The notes beneath the pieces are model-generated. The model had not been told where the DNA came from, did no database searches, and saw only the letters and a program-made list of their open reading frames with translations. From Streptantibioticus parmotrematis (GTDB taxonomy: Bacteria; Actinomycetota; Actinomycetes; Streptomycetales; Streptomycetaceae): a stretch of 64,000 bases of DNA. Both the position numbers and the translations under genes were made by a program. Shown in pieces: positions 52,734-60,425 of this stretch (positions are counted from its first letter, which is position 1; each line of letters opens with the position of its first letter). Location: NCBI RefSeq assembly GCF_019890615.1, contig NZ_JAINVZ010000004.1, positions 124,001 to 188,000 on the forward strand. The letters are read 5' to 3'.

Positions 52734-52773
52734 CCGGGTGTCGCCCGACGCCGTGGTGTCGGGCGACACCCGG
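52734..52773 (+). terminator. perfect 16-bp hairpin
   Basis: CCGGGTGTCGCCCGAC (52734-52749) pairs exactly with GTCGGGCGACACCCGG (52758-52773). It ends 5 bp before the TTGGAGAC leader of the next gene. Confidence 0.75.
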
Positions 52774-52790
52774 TCTTCTTGGAGACCGAA

Positions 52791-53921
52791 ATGACCATGA
52801 CGGCCGAACGCCCCGTCAGCCTGTGGCCCGCGGCCCACGCGGCCGACGCGCGGCGGCCCCGCTCGCTGCAAACGAAGATCGGTGCCAGCGACACCGTGTG
52901 TGCCCGCCGCGCCGGATATCTGCTGCACGGGCGCACCCCCACCGACGGAGGGGAGAAGCGCAAGGCGATCCTCGGCACGTGGCTGCACGCCGGTGTTCTC
53001 GCCGCCGCCCGCGAGGAGTTCGGGTGGATCATCGAACGCCGCGTCGAGGACGAGACCCTGCGCGGCCACATCGACGCCGTCCAGCTCGACCGCGACACCG
53101 CGGCGCGCCTGCCACGTCGGCTGCGACCGAGCCTCCCGGCCGAGGAGACGACCGTCGAGGACGTGAAGACGAAGTCGACGTACCAGTGGGACAGCGTCCT
53201 GCGGTACGGCGCCAGCGAGGCGGAGATACGCCAGGTGCTGCTGTACGCGGACTTGCTGCGCACCGGCGGGTTCGCCGACATCAAGGGACAGCGGCAGCTC
53301 GCCCGCCTCGGGCCGCTGCGCGTCGGACGGGTCCGTTTCCGGTTCATCAACCGGGACGCGGGCGACGAGCACGTCCAGGAACTGTCCTTCGACGCGCGGC
53401 GGGCGAAGCCGGCGCGCTGGTGGGTGCGCCAGGTGCGCAAGGCCGCCTCGCCCGAGGAACTCCCGCGCACCTTCGAGGGCCCGGGACTGTCCGCGATCTG
53501 CGACAACTGCCCTTTCAGGACCGCCTGCTGGGGATCTGTCGCGGCGGGGCGCCGCCCGCAGAGCGTCCTGATCCACGACGACGCCCAGCGCGCTGAGGTG
53601 CTGGCGGAGTACGCGGAGGTCACCGCGAGGATCAAGCCGCTGCGGGAGCGGCAGAAGTTCCTTCGGGCCCAGCTCGACGGCTCCGAGCCGGGCGTGTACG
53701 GCGACAACGCGCTGTCGTGGAGCGGCGGCAATCCCACGAAGGTCGACGACGTCGAGACCATGGCGGCGCTGTACCGGAAGGCCGGTGTGGAGGTGCCGAT
53801 GGCGCCGGACGCGGCGGCTATGAAGGCCCAGCTGAGCGCCCAGGGCATTCCGGTGCCGGTGCGGCTGGACTTCGAGCGGTGCACCCCGGTGAGCATCAAC
53901 GTCACCCCGCGCAAGCCCTGA
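52791..53921 (+). CDS. Cas4/RecB-like PD-(D/E)XK nuclease with Fe-S cysteines
   Basis: This 376-residue protein is a PD-(D/E)XK exonuclease of the Cas4/AddB type. C37 and the trio C237, C240 and C246 (CDNCPFRTACW) form the C...CxxCx5C set for a 4Fe-4S cluster. Catalytic acids are D95 in GHIDAV and the D124-V-K126 pair in VEDVKTK. Such enzymes chew DNA ends to make single strands for RecT. The last 100 residues carry helical and charged sequence of unknown role. The ATG follows TTGGAGACC. It is placed as the recombination exonuclease. Confidence 0.85.
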   Translation: MTMTAERPVSLWPAAHAADARRPRSLQTKIGASDTVCARRAGYLLHGRTPTDGGEKRKAILGTWLHAGVLAAAREEFGWIIERRVEDETLRGHIDAVQLDRDTAARLPRRLRPSLPAEETTVEDVKTKSTYQWDSVLRYGASEAEIRQVLLYADLLRTGGFADIKGQRQLARLGPLRVGRVRFRFINRDAGDEHVQELSFDARRAKPARWWVRQVRKAASPEELPRTFEGPGLSAICDNCPFRTACWGSVAAGRRPQSVLIHDDAQRAEVLAEYAEVTARIKPLRERQKFLRAQLDGSEPGVYGDNALSWSGGNPTKVDDVETMAALYRKAGVEVPMAPDAAAMKAQLSAQGIPVPVRLDFERCTPVSINVTPRKP

Positions 53922-53933
53922 TCCGGAACGGCA

Positions 53934-53968
53934 GCGGGTGCGGGGCCGCGCGTCGGCCCCGCACCCGC
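53934..53968 (+). terminator. perfect 15-bp hairpin
   Basis: GCGGGTGCGGGGCCG (53934-53948) pairs exactly with CGGCCCCGCACCCGC (53954-53968) across CGCGT, just after the nuclease stop. Confidence 0.75.
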
Positions 53969-54014
53969 CCCAGTGTGCCCCGGACCGGACGGCGATGCGG
54001 AGAGGTGCTGGCTG

Positions 54015-54908
54015 GTGAGCATCCAGCTGATGGTGGTGGCGGCGTACCTGCCGAAGGAGATGATCAACCAGACACAGAAGCTCGTCTTGATGAAACTCGC
54101 GGACAGCGCGGACGACCAGTCGCGCGTCGCCCGGCCGGGGCTGGAGCGGATGATGGCCTGGGCCGGTGTGGGCGAGAAGCAGGTCGTCACGGTCGTCACG
54201 CAGCTCGTCGGCCTCGGCCTGGTCGAGCGGGTCGAGGTGGGGCGGGCCGGCAGCCGGGCGGAGTACCGCGTGTTCCCGTACGGCGTGCCGCCGATCCCAT
54301 CGAGCGAGGAACTGGCCGAGCGGCGGCGCACCGCGCGAGGTGCCCCGCGCAATCCTCGCCTGGCGAGACCGGAGACAACGCGCCGCAGACCGGCCGCGCC
54401 GGCGCGAACCCAGCAGGACGTGACAGCGCGTGAGGACGCCCGCCTTGCCCGGGGTGGGTTGCCCGAGGGAAACCCACCTCGGCAGGCGTCGAGGGTTGCC
54501 CCAGGGGAACCCAGCGGGTTTCCGTGGGGCGACCCTAAGGGTTCCCCCAGGGGAACCCCTTCTCTTCCTGCTTCTTCCTCTCCCCTTCCTTACCCCCCTA
54601 CCCCCCGGGACGGGAACCCGGCGGAGGCGGACGCGAAGCCACCGCGGCGGCCGGGCTGCTTTCGGCATAAGCGTCCGGTGGCGAACTGCCGGGCGTGCGG
54701 CACCAATCCTCGCTCCGGTCGGCAGGAGGCCCGGCGCGAGGTGGAGGAGGCCGCCCGCCAGTCCCAGCGCGAGTGGCTGGCGGAGTTCCTCGCCGAGCAG
54801 CGGCGCAGGGTCGCCCAGGCGGACCCCGAGGCAGTGGCCAGAGCCCGCCAGCAGGCCCTTGAAGCGGCGCGTCGACCCGCCCGGCGCTCCAACTCGGCTC
54901 CTCCGTAG
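54015..54908 (+). CDS. winged-helix replication initiator candidate carrying the origin
   Basis: This 297-residue protein begins with a winged-helix domain (about residues 1-90; MAWAGVGEKQVVTVVTQLVGLG then LVERVEVGR), as in phage replisome organisers. A long low-complexity linker follows. Its end (about residues 215-290) is helical and charged, with a CxxC pair (RPVANCRACGTNP). The linker-coding DNA holds four palindromic repeats of a likely replication origin, the same design as lambda O with its internal ori. The GTG at 54015 has GGAGAGG upstream. No helicase loader or helicase was seen in this window. Confidence 0.65.
   Translation: MSIQLMVVAAYLPKEMINQTQKLVLMKLADSADDQSRVARPGLERMMAWAGVGEKQVVTVVTQLVGLGLVERVEVGRAGSRAEYRVFPYGVPPIPSSEELAERRRTARGAPRNPRLARPETTRRRPAAPARTQQDVTAREDARLARGGLPEGNPPRQASRVAPGEPSGFPWGDPKGSPRGTPSLPASSSPLPYPPTPRDGNPAEADAKPPRRPGCFRHKRPVANCRACGTNPRSGRQEARREVEEAARQSQREWLAEFLAEQRRRVAQADPEAVARARQQALEAARRPARRSNSAPP
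54456..54558 (+). repeat. four 20-bp palindromic iterons, candidate replication origin
   Basis: Units are at 54456-54475, 54493-54512, 54516-54535 and 54539-54558, with the last three spaced exactly 23 bp start to start. The consensus is GGGTTNCCCNNGGGNAACCC, an imperfect palindrome. Units 2-4 therefore face the same side of the helix. A polypyrimidine tract (about 54558-54606) follows, as a possible unwinding site. All lie inside the initiator candidate gene. This matches the lambda O/ori design by inference. Confidence 0.7.
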
Positions 54909-54930
54909 GGCTGTTCTGGAGCCGCCGACA

Positions 54931-54965
54931 TTGACGCCCCACCGCATGCGACTAAGATATAAGTA
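54931..54965 (+). promoter_or_regulatory. promoter with TAAGATATA core (copy 2)
   Basis: TTGACG (54931-54936), 16 bp, then TAAGAT (54953-54958), continued as TAAGATATAAGTA. This is a housekeeping-type promoter by consensus. It drives the gene at 55008 after a short leader. Confidence 0.7.
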
Positions 54966-55007
54966 AGAAATTCGGAAGCCCCGACCCAGACCCCAGGAGA
55001 GAGACCC

Positions 55008-55292
55008 GTGACCCACACGCACCCCGAACCGGCCGGATACCTCGTCGTCGCCGAACCTGTCTTCGGCGGCCCGTCGGCCCCGGTCCGCGGCCGGCTGCTG
55101 CACGCCAGCGCCGACTGCGCGCAAGGTGAACTGCGCGAGCTGACCATCGACCTGGCCCGAGGCGGCGGTTACGTCCTCCTCGGCCGCCACCTGGACATGC
55201 CCGTCGGCGTGGCGATCACCCGCGACGGCGTCATGTGGGCCGCCGAAATCCACCCCGCCACAGAGGTCCACCTCGAATTCAGCCACCCCTAA
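55008..55292 (+). CDS. early phage protein, unknown
   Basis: This 94-residue beta-rich protein (LVVAEPVFGG, GGYVLLGRHLDMPVGVAIT) starts at a GTG preceded by AGGAGAGA. It follows the promoter at 54953. Its fold is unknown; the strand-turn pattern suggests a small barrel or sandwich. No family is recognised. Confidence 0.6.
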   Translation: MTHTHPEPAGYLVVAEPVFGGPSAPVRGRLLHASADCAQGELRELTIDLARGGGYVLLGRHLDMPVGVAITRDGVMWAAEIHPATEVHLEFSHP

Positions 55293-55309
55293 AAGTAGGT
55301 GGCAATTTT
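55293..55309 (+). repeat. TAGGTGGCAAT element (copy 2 of 3)
   Basis: The sequence AAAAGTAGGTGGCAAT begins just after the gene at 55008 and recurs as AAAAAGTAGGTGGCAAT at about 59668-59684, with a variant TAGGTTGCAAT inside the 18-bp inverted repeat at 50752. Each copy is followed within a few bases by TTG or ATG. It may be a ribosome-binding variant or a protein-binding site. Confidence 0.45.
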
Positions 55310-55363
55310 GAAAAATGACTGCTCGTAATGGGCCGTCGCCTGTAGCACCCCTTGGAGACCGCA

Positions 55364-55996
55364 ATGCCCTTCGCACCTCTGCCCGACCACAACCGCACCG
55401 ATGATCCGCTATGGAGGCGGCTCTTCCACGGCTACCGCCACGTCGTCACCCCGCTGCGTGCCAACGGCTGGACCACCGACATCGAGCTGTGCGGCGGCGA
55501 GCACCACATCCGCGCCGACCTCGGCGACGGCACCGAACTGGTCATCGCCTCCGTGCACCCGCTCTCGGCCGACCTGAACGAGGTCGACGGCTGGAAAGCG
55601 GTGCGTCAGGAGACCGGCGGCTCGGGGACGCACACCTGCGTGTACGACTCCACCCCGGGCGGTGCCCAGCGCCACCACGGCACGGGGCTGGTCCCACTGT
55701 TCGCACGTCTGGCGGAGCTGGAGGTGCGCAGGACCACGGCGCGGCTGATCGTCTCGGCGACCCACACCAACTCGTTCGGCGCCAACCACAACCAGACCGC
55801 CGGCATCGAGGCGGCCGGTGTCGCGCTCGCCCGCTACTTCGACTGGTGCCAGCTCCTGGTGACCGAGGCGTACCGCCCGGTGTGGGAGCGCCCCGAGTAC
55901 GAGGGGTACCCGCTGGCGCTGTTCGAGAAGGCCGGGGGCATCAGCACGGTCCGCGTGACGCCCTGGCACGGCGACGGACCGCGCCGCTGGCCGTGA
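55364..55996 (+). CDS. early phage protein, unknown
   Basis: This 210-residue protein starts after TTGGAGACC. It has mixed alpha/beta character (YRHVVTPLRANGWTTDIELC, VEVRRTTARLIVSATHTN) and a conserved-looking THTCVYDST. No family is recognised. It overlaps the next tiny gene by GTGA. Confidence 0.6.
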   Translation: MPFAPLPDHNRTDDPLWRRLFHGYRHVVTPLRANGWTTDIELCGGEHHIRADLGDGTELVIASVHPLSADLNEVDGWKAVRQETGGSGTHTCVYDSTPGGAQRHHGTGLVPLFARLAELEVRRTTARLIVSATHTNSFGANHNQTAGIEAAGVALARYFDWCQLLVTEAYRPVWERPEYEGYPLALFEKAGGISTVRVTPWHGDGPRRWP

Positions 55997-56103
55997 TCTG
56001 GCTGGTCGGCGTCTGCGTCCTCGGCCTGTTGGCGTTCATCGCCCTCGGCGTCGAGGACAGCCGCCACCACCGCGCCCGTCGCGAGCGCGACGAGATGCCC
56101 TGA
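55993..56103 (+). CDS. 36-residue single-span membrane microprotein
   Basis: This tiny gene overlaps the previous stop (GTGA). It encodes MIWLVGVCVLGLLAFIALGV as a membrane helix followed by a basic tail (SRHHRARRERDE). Size and design fit a phage membrane microprotein. It is followed by a perfect hairpin. It could act on the membrane or be a superinfection factor; no function is proven. Confidence 0.55.
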   Translation: MIWLVGVCVLGLLAFIALGVEDSRHHRARRERDEMP

Positions 56104-56108
56104 CCATC

Positions 56109-56139
56109 GGCTGCCCGGCCCCGCGCGGGCCGGGCAGCC
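56109..56139 (+). terminator. perfect 13-bp hairpin
   Basis: GGCTGCCCGGCCC (56109-56121) pairs exactly with GGGCCGGGCAGCC (56127-56139). The TTGGAGAC leader of the next gene starts at 56145. Confidence 0.75.
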
Positions 56140-56157
56140 TCCCCTTGGAGACAACCC

Positions 56158-57657
56158 GTGCCCCGATCCATCCACCTCCTCTGCGGAGCAGGCGGGGATG
56201 CCACCGGCCTGCTCGAAGCAGGATTCGATCCCATCCTCGGCATCAACCACTGGCAGACCGCCGTCGACACCTTCGCCGCCAACCACCCGGCCGCGGCGGC
56301 GCGCTGCGCTGACATCCAGAACTACCCCATGCGCTGGCTCCCGAAGGCCCTCGTGCTGTGGGGCTCGATCATCTGCACCGAGGTCAGCCCCGCCGGTGGG
56401 CGAAAGCGCCCCGACCCCGCGCAGGACGCCCTGTTCGAGGAAGAGGAGCAGTGGCGCGAACTGCCCCCGGAGGCGTTCGAGATGACCCGGGTGACCGCCT
56501 GGTGCGTGCTGCGTGCCGCTGAGGCGAAACGGTTCCCCTGCGTCGTCGTGGAGAACGTCACGGAGTTCGTGACCGACTGGCTGCTGTTCCCCGAGTGGAT
56601 CCGCGCGATGAAGAAGCTGGGCTACCGGGTCCAGATCGTCTCGGTGTCCTCCGCGCACATCGGCTCGGAGACCAACCCCTACGCACCGCAGTGGCGCGAC
56701 CGGATCTACCTGGTCTTCACCCTGACCGGGATACGCCGCCCCGACCTCGCGCCGCGCCCGCTGGCGTACTGCGTGGTATGCGGCCGGGACGTCAACGCCC
56801 GGCAGAGCTGGCGCAATCCGAAGGTCCGCGTCGGCAAGTACCAGGCCCAGTACGACTACCGGTGCCCGAACAGCCGCTGTGGTCACGCGCTGGTCGAGCC
56901 GTACGTGCGGCCCGCGGCCGACGTGATCTTGTGGGACGACATCGGTCAGCGCATCGGTGACCGCCCCCGGCCGCTGGTGCCGAACACCATGCGACGGATC
57001 GAGGCCGGGCTGGCCAAGTTCCCGTACGAGCCCAGCGTCATCACGCTGACGCATGGCAAGGACGGAACGGACCGCGCCTTCGATCCGTACGACCGCCCGC
57101 TGCCCACACGCACCGCGAAGCTGGGCGAGGCGCTGCTGGTGCCGGTCGGCGGCTCGTGGAACGACACCGCGACGTCGGTCGCTGAGCCGATGCGCACCCG
57201 GATGACCCGCGAGAGCGAGGCCCTGGTCACCGTCGACCCGGCGCCGTTCATCGTGGAGTTCCGCAACCATTGCGACGCCGCGCCGGTCGGCAACCCGCTC
57301 AGCACGATCAGCACCGCCAGGCACCACGGGCTCGTGGTCCCGGACGGCACCGTGCGCGACCGCGCTCGCAACACCCTGGTCATCCCGTACCGCCGCGGCG
57401 GCGCGCCCAAGACGGCGACTGACCCTCTGCACACGCTCAGCACCAGGGATTCGGCGGCCGTCGTGCACACCGCTCCGCGCGTCGAGGACTGCTACTTCCG
57501 CATGTTGCAGCCGCGCGAGCAGCTGGCCGCGCAGCGGTTCCCCGAGGACTACCAGGTCATCGGCTCCAAGGCCGCCCAGACCATGCAAGCCGGAAACGCG
57601 GTGTCGGTGAACGTCGCCCGCTGGATCGGCGAACGCCTCAAGCCCGTCCTGGCCTGA
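56158..57657 (+). CDS. C5 cytosine DNA methyltransferase, atypical motif IV
   Basis: This 499-residue enzyme has the C5-methyltransferase order: motif I LLCGAGGDATGLLEAGF, motif VI VVENVTEF, motif VIII QWRDRIYLVF and motif X QAGNAVSVNVARW. The catalytic cysteine would be C73 in GSIICTEVSPAGG, so the usual Pro-Cys is replaced by Ile-Cys. A zinc-ribbon-like pair (CVVCGRD and CPNSRCGH) lies in the target-recognition region. It probably methylates or otherwise alkylates cytosine in phage DNA and protects it from host restriction. The GTG follows TTGGAGAC. Confidence 0.82.
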   Translation: MPRSIHLLCGAGGDATGLLEAGFDPILGINHWQTAVDTFAANHPAAAARCADIQNYPMRWLPKALVLWGSIICTEVSPAGGRKRPDPAQDALFEEEEQWRELPPEAFEMTRVTAWCVLRAAEAKRFPCVVVENVTEFVTDWLLFPEWIRAMKKLGYRVQIVSVSSAHIGSETNPYAPQWRDRIYLVFTLTGIRRPDLAPRPLAYCVVCGRDVNARQSWRNPKVRVGKYQAQYDYRCPNSRCGHALVEPYVRPAADVILWDDIGQRIGDRPRPLVPNTMRRIEAGLAKFPYEPSVITLTHGKDGTDRAFDPYDRPLPTRTAKLGEALLVPVGGSWNDTATSVAEPMRTRMTRESEALVTVDPAPFIVEFRNHCDAAPVGNPLSTISTARHHGLVVPDGTVRDRARNTLVIPYRRGGAPKTATDPLHTLSTRDSAAVVHTAPRVEDCYFRMLQPREQLAAQRFPEDYQVIGSKAAQTMQAGNAVSVNVARWIGERLKPVLA

Positions 57658-57688
57658 CCCCACCCCCATGAAGATGAAGGAGAAGTCC

Positions 57689-58408
57689 ATGTCCACGATG
57701 CTTACGCACCTGGCCGAGATGGGCCGCCGCCGTCAACAACTCGCCGCCGAGCGGCGCCAGGCGGAGAAGGCGCACGCCCTGGCCGTTCTCGATCACCTCG
57801 CCGCCTACGTCCGCGACACCTGCCCGCAGGCCGCGTACGTCGCGTTCGCCTACCACGGCAGCACCCGCACGCTGGACCTGCAAGGAGTGCTCGGAGCACA
57901 GCCCGCTCCGCTCAGCGCGCTGCCGTGGCTGTGGGACACCAACGACGCCGAGCACCCGCTGGCCATGTGCGGCGAAGCCCTGGAACAGGACCTCCAGACC
58001 GCGCTGGAGCCCTGCTACTCCCCGGCCTGGGCAACGGTCAGCGTCAACAAGGCCAGCGACGGCAACAGCTGGCTGCTGGAGCTGCCCCCGCCCGACCGGC
58101 ACGCCCGCGTGTCCGAGCTGGTTCGCCACCACCACCCGGCCGCGACCGCGGTGGTGGTCGACGGGCGCAGCGCCGGGGGCCGGGTGATCGAGGTCATCGA
58201 ACCCGCCGCCGACAGCGGTGAGACGCGCGCGAAGCCCCGCTGGTCGCCCGAGTGCGACGAGACCGTAGCGCGCCTGGTGGCCCAAATGACCGTGCTGCCC
58301 GCCCTGCGAGAGCAGCACCTAAGGCCGGTCGGCGCCGACTACGCCCATCCGCACGGCGTCAGCACCAGCGATCTCATACGCGTGATGCCGTTGCGCCCCG
58401 CGCAGTAG
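57689..58408 (+). CDS. early phage protein with helical start, unknown
   Basis: This 239-residue protein begins with a charged coiled-coil-like helix (MGRRRQQLAAERRQAEKAHA) and continues as an alpha/beta region (AAYVAFAYHGSTRTLDLQGV). No catalytic motif is recognised. AAGGAGAAG precedes the ATG at 57689. It is next to the WhiB-like gene. Confidence 0.6.
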   Translation: MSTMLTHLAEMGRRRQQLAAERRQAEKAHALAVLDHLAAYVRDTCPQAAYVAFAYHGSTRTLDLQGVLGAQPAPLSALPWLWDTNDAEHPLAMCGEALEQDLQTALEPCYSPAWATVSVNKASDGNSWLLELPPPDRHARVSELVRHHHPAATAVVVDGRSAGGRVIEVIEPAADSGETRAKPRWSPECDETVARLVAQMTVLPALREQHLRPVGADYAHPHGVSTSDLIRVMPLRPAQ

Positions 58409-58414
58409 CCGGCG

Positions 58415-58846
58415 GTGGATGGCGCCTGGTGGACGGACGCGCCCTGCGCAGGCGACCTGCGGTTCGCGCCTCCCGAGGCGGAACAGGCCGCGGCCTTCCT
58501 CCGGTCGCCGCTGGCCCGGCAGCTCCTGGCCACCTGCCAGGACTGCCCATTCCGCTCGGCCTGCATCTCACGCGTTCTGCCGCGCAAGTCGGGGTTCGAC
58601 GGCATCTGCGGCGGACGGCTGTGGATCGACGGCCAAGTCCAGGCCGAGTGCGCGGACGCCGACCCGGGCGAACTCGCCGAGCACGGTTCGTACATCCCGC
58701 ACGGCACCGAGTCCGGCGCTCGCGCGCACAACCGCCGGGGAGAGCCCGCTTGCGCATGGTGCCGCGAGGCCGGACGGCGCGCCCAGGCCGACCGCCGAGC
58801 GCGCAGGCGAGCCGCCCGGCCCGATCCCAGCTCACCAACTCACTGA
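58415..58846 (+). CDS. WhiB-like iron-sulfur transcription factor
   Basis: This 143-residue protein has the WhiB cysteine set C11, C41, C44 and C50 (CQDCPFRSAC) with the usual 29-residue first gap. The turn motif appears as GICGG (residues 63-67), where most family members have GVWGG. WhiB proteins bind sigma factor region 4 and DNA and sense redox state. The C-terminal half is basic with another Cys pair (ACAWC) and an Arg-rich end. Phage WhiB genes can alter host transcription or sporulation. The GTG start at 58415 has a weak ribosome-binding site. Confidence 0.85.
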   Translation: MDGAWWTDAPCAGDLRFAPPEAEQAAAFLRSPLARQLLATCQDCPFRSACISRVLPRKSGFDGICGGRLWIDGQVQAECADADPGELAEHGSYIPHGTESGARAHNRRGEPACAWCREAGRRAQADRRARRRAARPDPSSPTH

Positions 58847-58857
58847 AGGAGAAGACG

Positions 58858-59676
58858 TTGTTCACCCTCGACGCGGACGACCTGTCCGCCATCATCGACA
58901 AGGTCGCCTGGCACTGCCCCGAACGACCTGGCCTCGATGTCATCCTGCTGGATTGCACGCCGACCTTCCTGCACGCCGTGGCCGGTGGCGGACGGACTCT
59001 CGCGGTCGCCCGTACCCGGGTGAGCGAGGGACGGCGCTGGACTGCTCCGCTGAGCAGGCCCGACGCCGCGGCGCTGTCGTGGTGGCTGGACGCCGCCGAG
59101 CACGTCAGCGTTGAACACGCCCTGGCCGGTGGCCGCGCGCTGCTGCGGTTCGCCGAAGGGGCGGCACAGCTGACCGTGCCGATCGCCACCCAGGCGCCCA
59201 TCCTGCCTTGGCGGAAGCTGCTGCGGTCCGCCGCCCAGGAGCAGGGCGACGGCGAGAACCGCTCCGGCGGGCCGCTCAGCCTGACCAGGGACGAGCTCGC
59301 GTTGTGGGCGCACGCGGGTGACCGGATCGCGTTCAGCCCGCCGCTGCGGAACGGACCGGTGCTCGTCAGGGCCGGGGCGGACTTCATCGGCCTGCACATG
59401 CCCGGCACCCCGCGTCCCTTCCTCCCCGCGAGGACTGAGGGGTGGAAGGACTCGGCGCGCTCCTGGCGGTTCGTCTACGCGGGCGAAGTCTACGAGATGG
59501 GCCGCCTGTACTGGGATGAGGCGGGAACACCGTGGCGGGTGCTGGCCGCGCCCGAGCCCGGCGAGGAGCCCACACTGGTGCTGGCCAACGGCTCCGGAGT
59601 CGCCCTGCCGCTGTCCACCGTGCAGCTGGCCGGAGGCCGCCCCCGCAGCCGCAGGCCCGACCACCGCAAAAAGTAG
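58858..59676 (+). CDS. early phage protein, unknown, sliding-clamp-like pattern possible
   Basis: This 272-residue protein starts at a TTG with AAGGAGAAG upstream. Its first half (FTLDADDLSAIIDKVAWHC, LHAVAGGGRTLAVARTRV) has the alternating strand-helix look of DNA-clamp domains, but no decisive motif. The C-terminus is basic (RPRSRRPDHRKK) and may bind nucleic acid. It follows the WhiB-like gene. Confidence 0.5.
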   Translation: MFTLDADDLSAIIDKVAWHCPERPGLDVILLDCTPTFLHAVAGGGRTLAVARTRVSEGRRWTAPLSRPDAAALSWWLDAAEHVSVEHALAGGRALLRFAEGAAQLTVPIATQAPILPWRKLLRSAAQEQGDGENRSGGPLSLTRDELALWAHAGDRIAFSPPLRNGPVLVRAGADFIGLHMPGTPRPFLPARTEGWKDSARSWRFVYAGEVYEMGRLYWDEAGTPWRVLAAPEPGEEPTLVLANGSGVALPLSTVQLAGGRPRSRRPDHRKK

Positions 59677-59682
59677 GTGGCA

Positions 59683-59865
59683 ATGATGGAAGCTACCTCT
59701 GCCGTACCGGCCTCGGTCCCCGCTGAACAGGACGACGACAGCCAGTTCCTGGGCCTGGTTCCGCTGCCCGCCGCGTGGCAGGCCCGGCCCGCCTCCAGCG
59801 CCGCGACGCGGGGCGGGACCGCGCCCCGCCCGGGGGCGCGGCCTGAGGTACGGCCGAGCGCATGA
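59683..59865 (+). CDS. small early protein, uncertain
   Basis: This 60-residue frame begins after the TAGGTGGCAAT element and ends before a hairpin. It is Ala/Pro/Ser-rich (SSAATRGGTAPRPGARPE) and may be unstructured or not translated. AGGTGG would be its ribosome-binding site. Confidence 0.4.
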   Translation: MMEATSAVPASVPAEQDDDSQFLGLVPLPAAWQARPASSAATRGGTAPRPGARPEVRPSA

Positions 59866-59880
59866 ATCCCCCCGCACGCC

Positions 59881-59913
59881 GGTGCCGCTCCGACGCAGAG
59901 TCGGGGCGGCACC
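59881..59913 (+). terminator. 13-bp hairpin
   Basis: GGTGCCGCTCCGA (59881-59893) pairs with TCGGGGCGGCACC (59901-59913), with one wobble, just downstream of the small gene. Confidence 0.65.
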
Positions 59914-59930
59914 TCTTCCGAAGGAATCCG

Positions 59931-60425
59931 ATGATGAGTACCCCGCTGGGGACGGAAGTAGAGTCCACCGCCGCGTGGCTGGAAGAACGCTCGGCGCATG
60001 GCGCCGCCGCGCTGCTGCGCCGGATCGCGGCTCAACGTGACCGCGCGCTGCGGACGTTGGCCGCCGCGACCGCGGGCGACGCCTCCGGTGACGCGACGCA
60101 CGCGGACGGCGGCGAGGCCGCCCGGGCCACCACGGCGGTTCTCCGCACTGAGCTGGCACGCTTGCAGGCTCACGCCGAACGGGCCGGCTGGGTGGCCGAT
60201 GGCGACGGGCGCCGCCTGTGGCGCTGGCGGGGCGGCTGGTGGGAGCTGAGCCACCTCAAGAGGAATCCGAAAGACGGCTACCACGACACCGGCTGGTACC
60301 TGTGGGGCCCGGCCAGCGCCGGGCACTTCGGCACCTGGACCGCCCGGCGCAGAAACGAGGCGACGGTTGAGGCCGACCGGCTGATCACCAAGCACCTCAC
60401 CCTCATACGGGAGGCGCGGGGATGA
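59931..60425 (+). CDS. early phage protein, unknown
   Basis: This 164-residue protein is helical at the start (AAWLEERSAHGAAALLRRIAAQRDRALR) and ends in a Trp-rich beta part (LWRWRGGWWELSHLKRN, WYLWGPASAGHFGTW). It overlaps the next gene by 4 bp (ATGA). No family is recognised. Confidence 0.6.
   Translation: MMSTPLGTEVESTAAWLEERSAHGAAALLRRIAAQRDRALRTLAAATAGDASGDATHADGGEAARATTAVLRTELARLQAHAERAGWVADGDGRRLWRWRGGWWELSHLKRNPKDGYHDTGWYLWGPASAGHFGTWTARRRNEATVEADRLITKHLTLIREARG

Noticed and set aside
51561-55376. A 1271-codon open frame on the minus strand across recT, the nuclease and the initiator gene.
   Set aside because: It lies wholly opposite well-supported genes, is Arg/Ala/Gly/Pro-rich without motifs, and arises from high-GC codon use.
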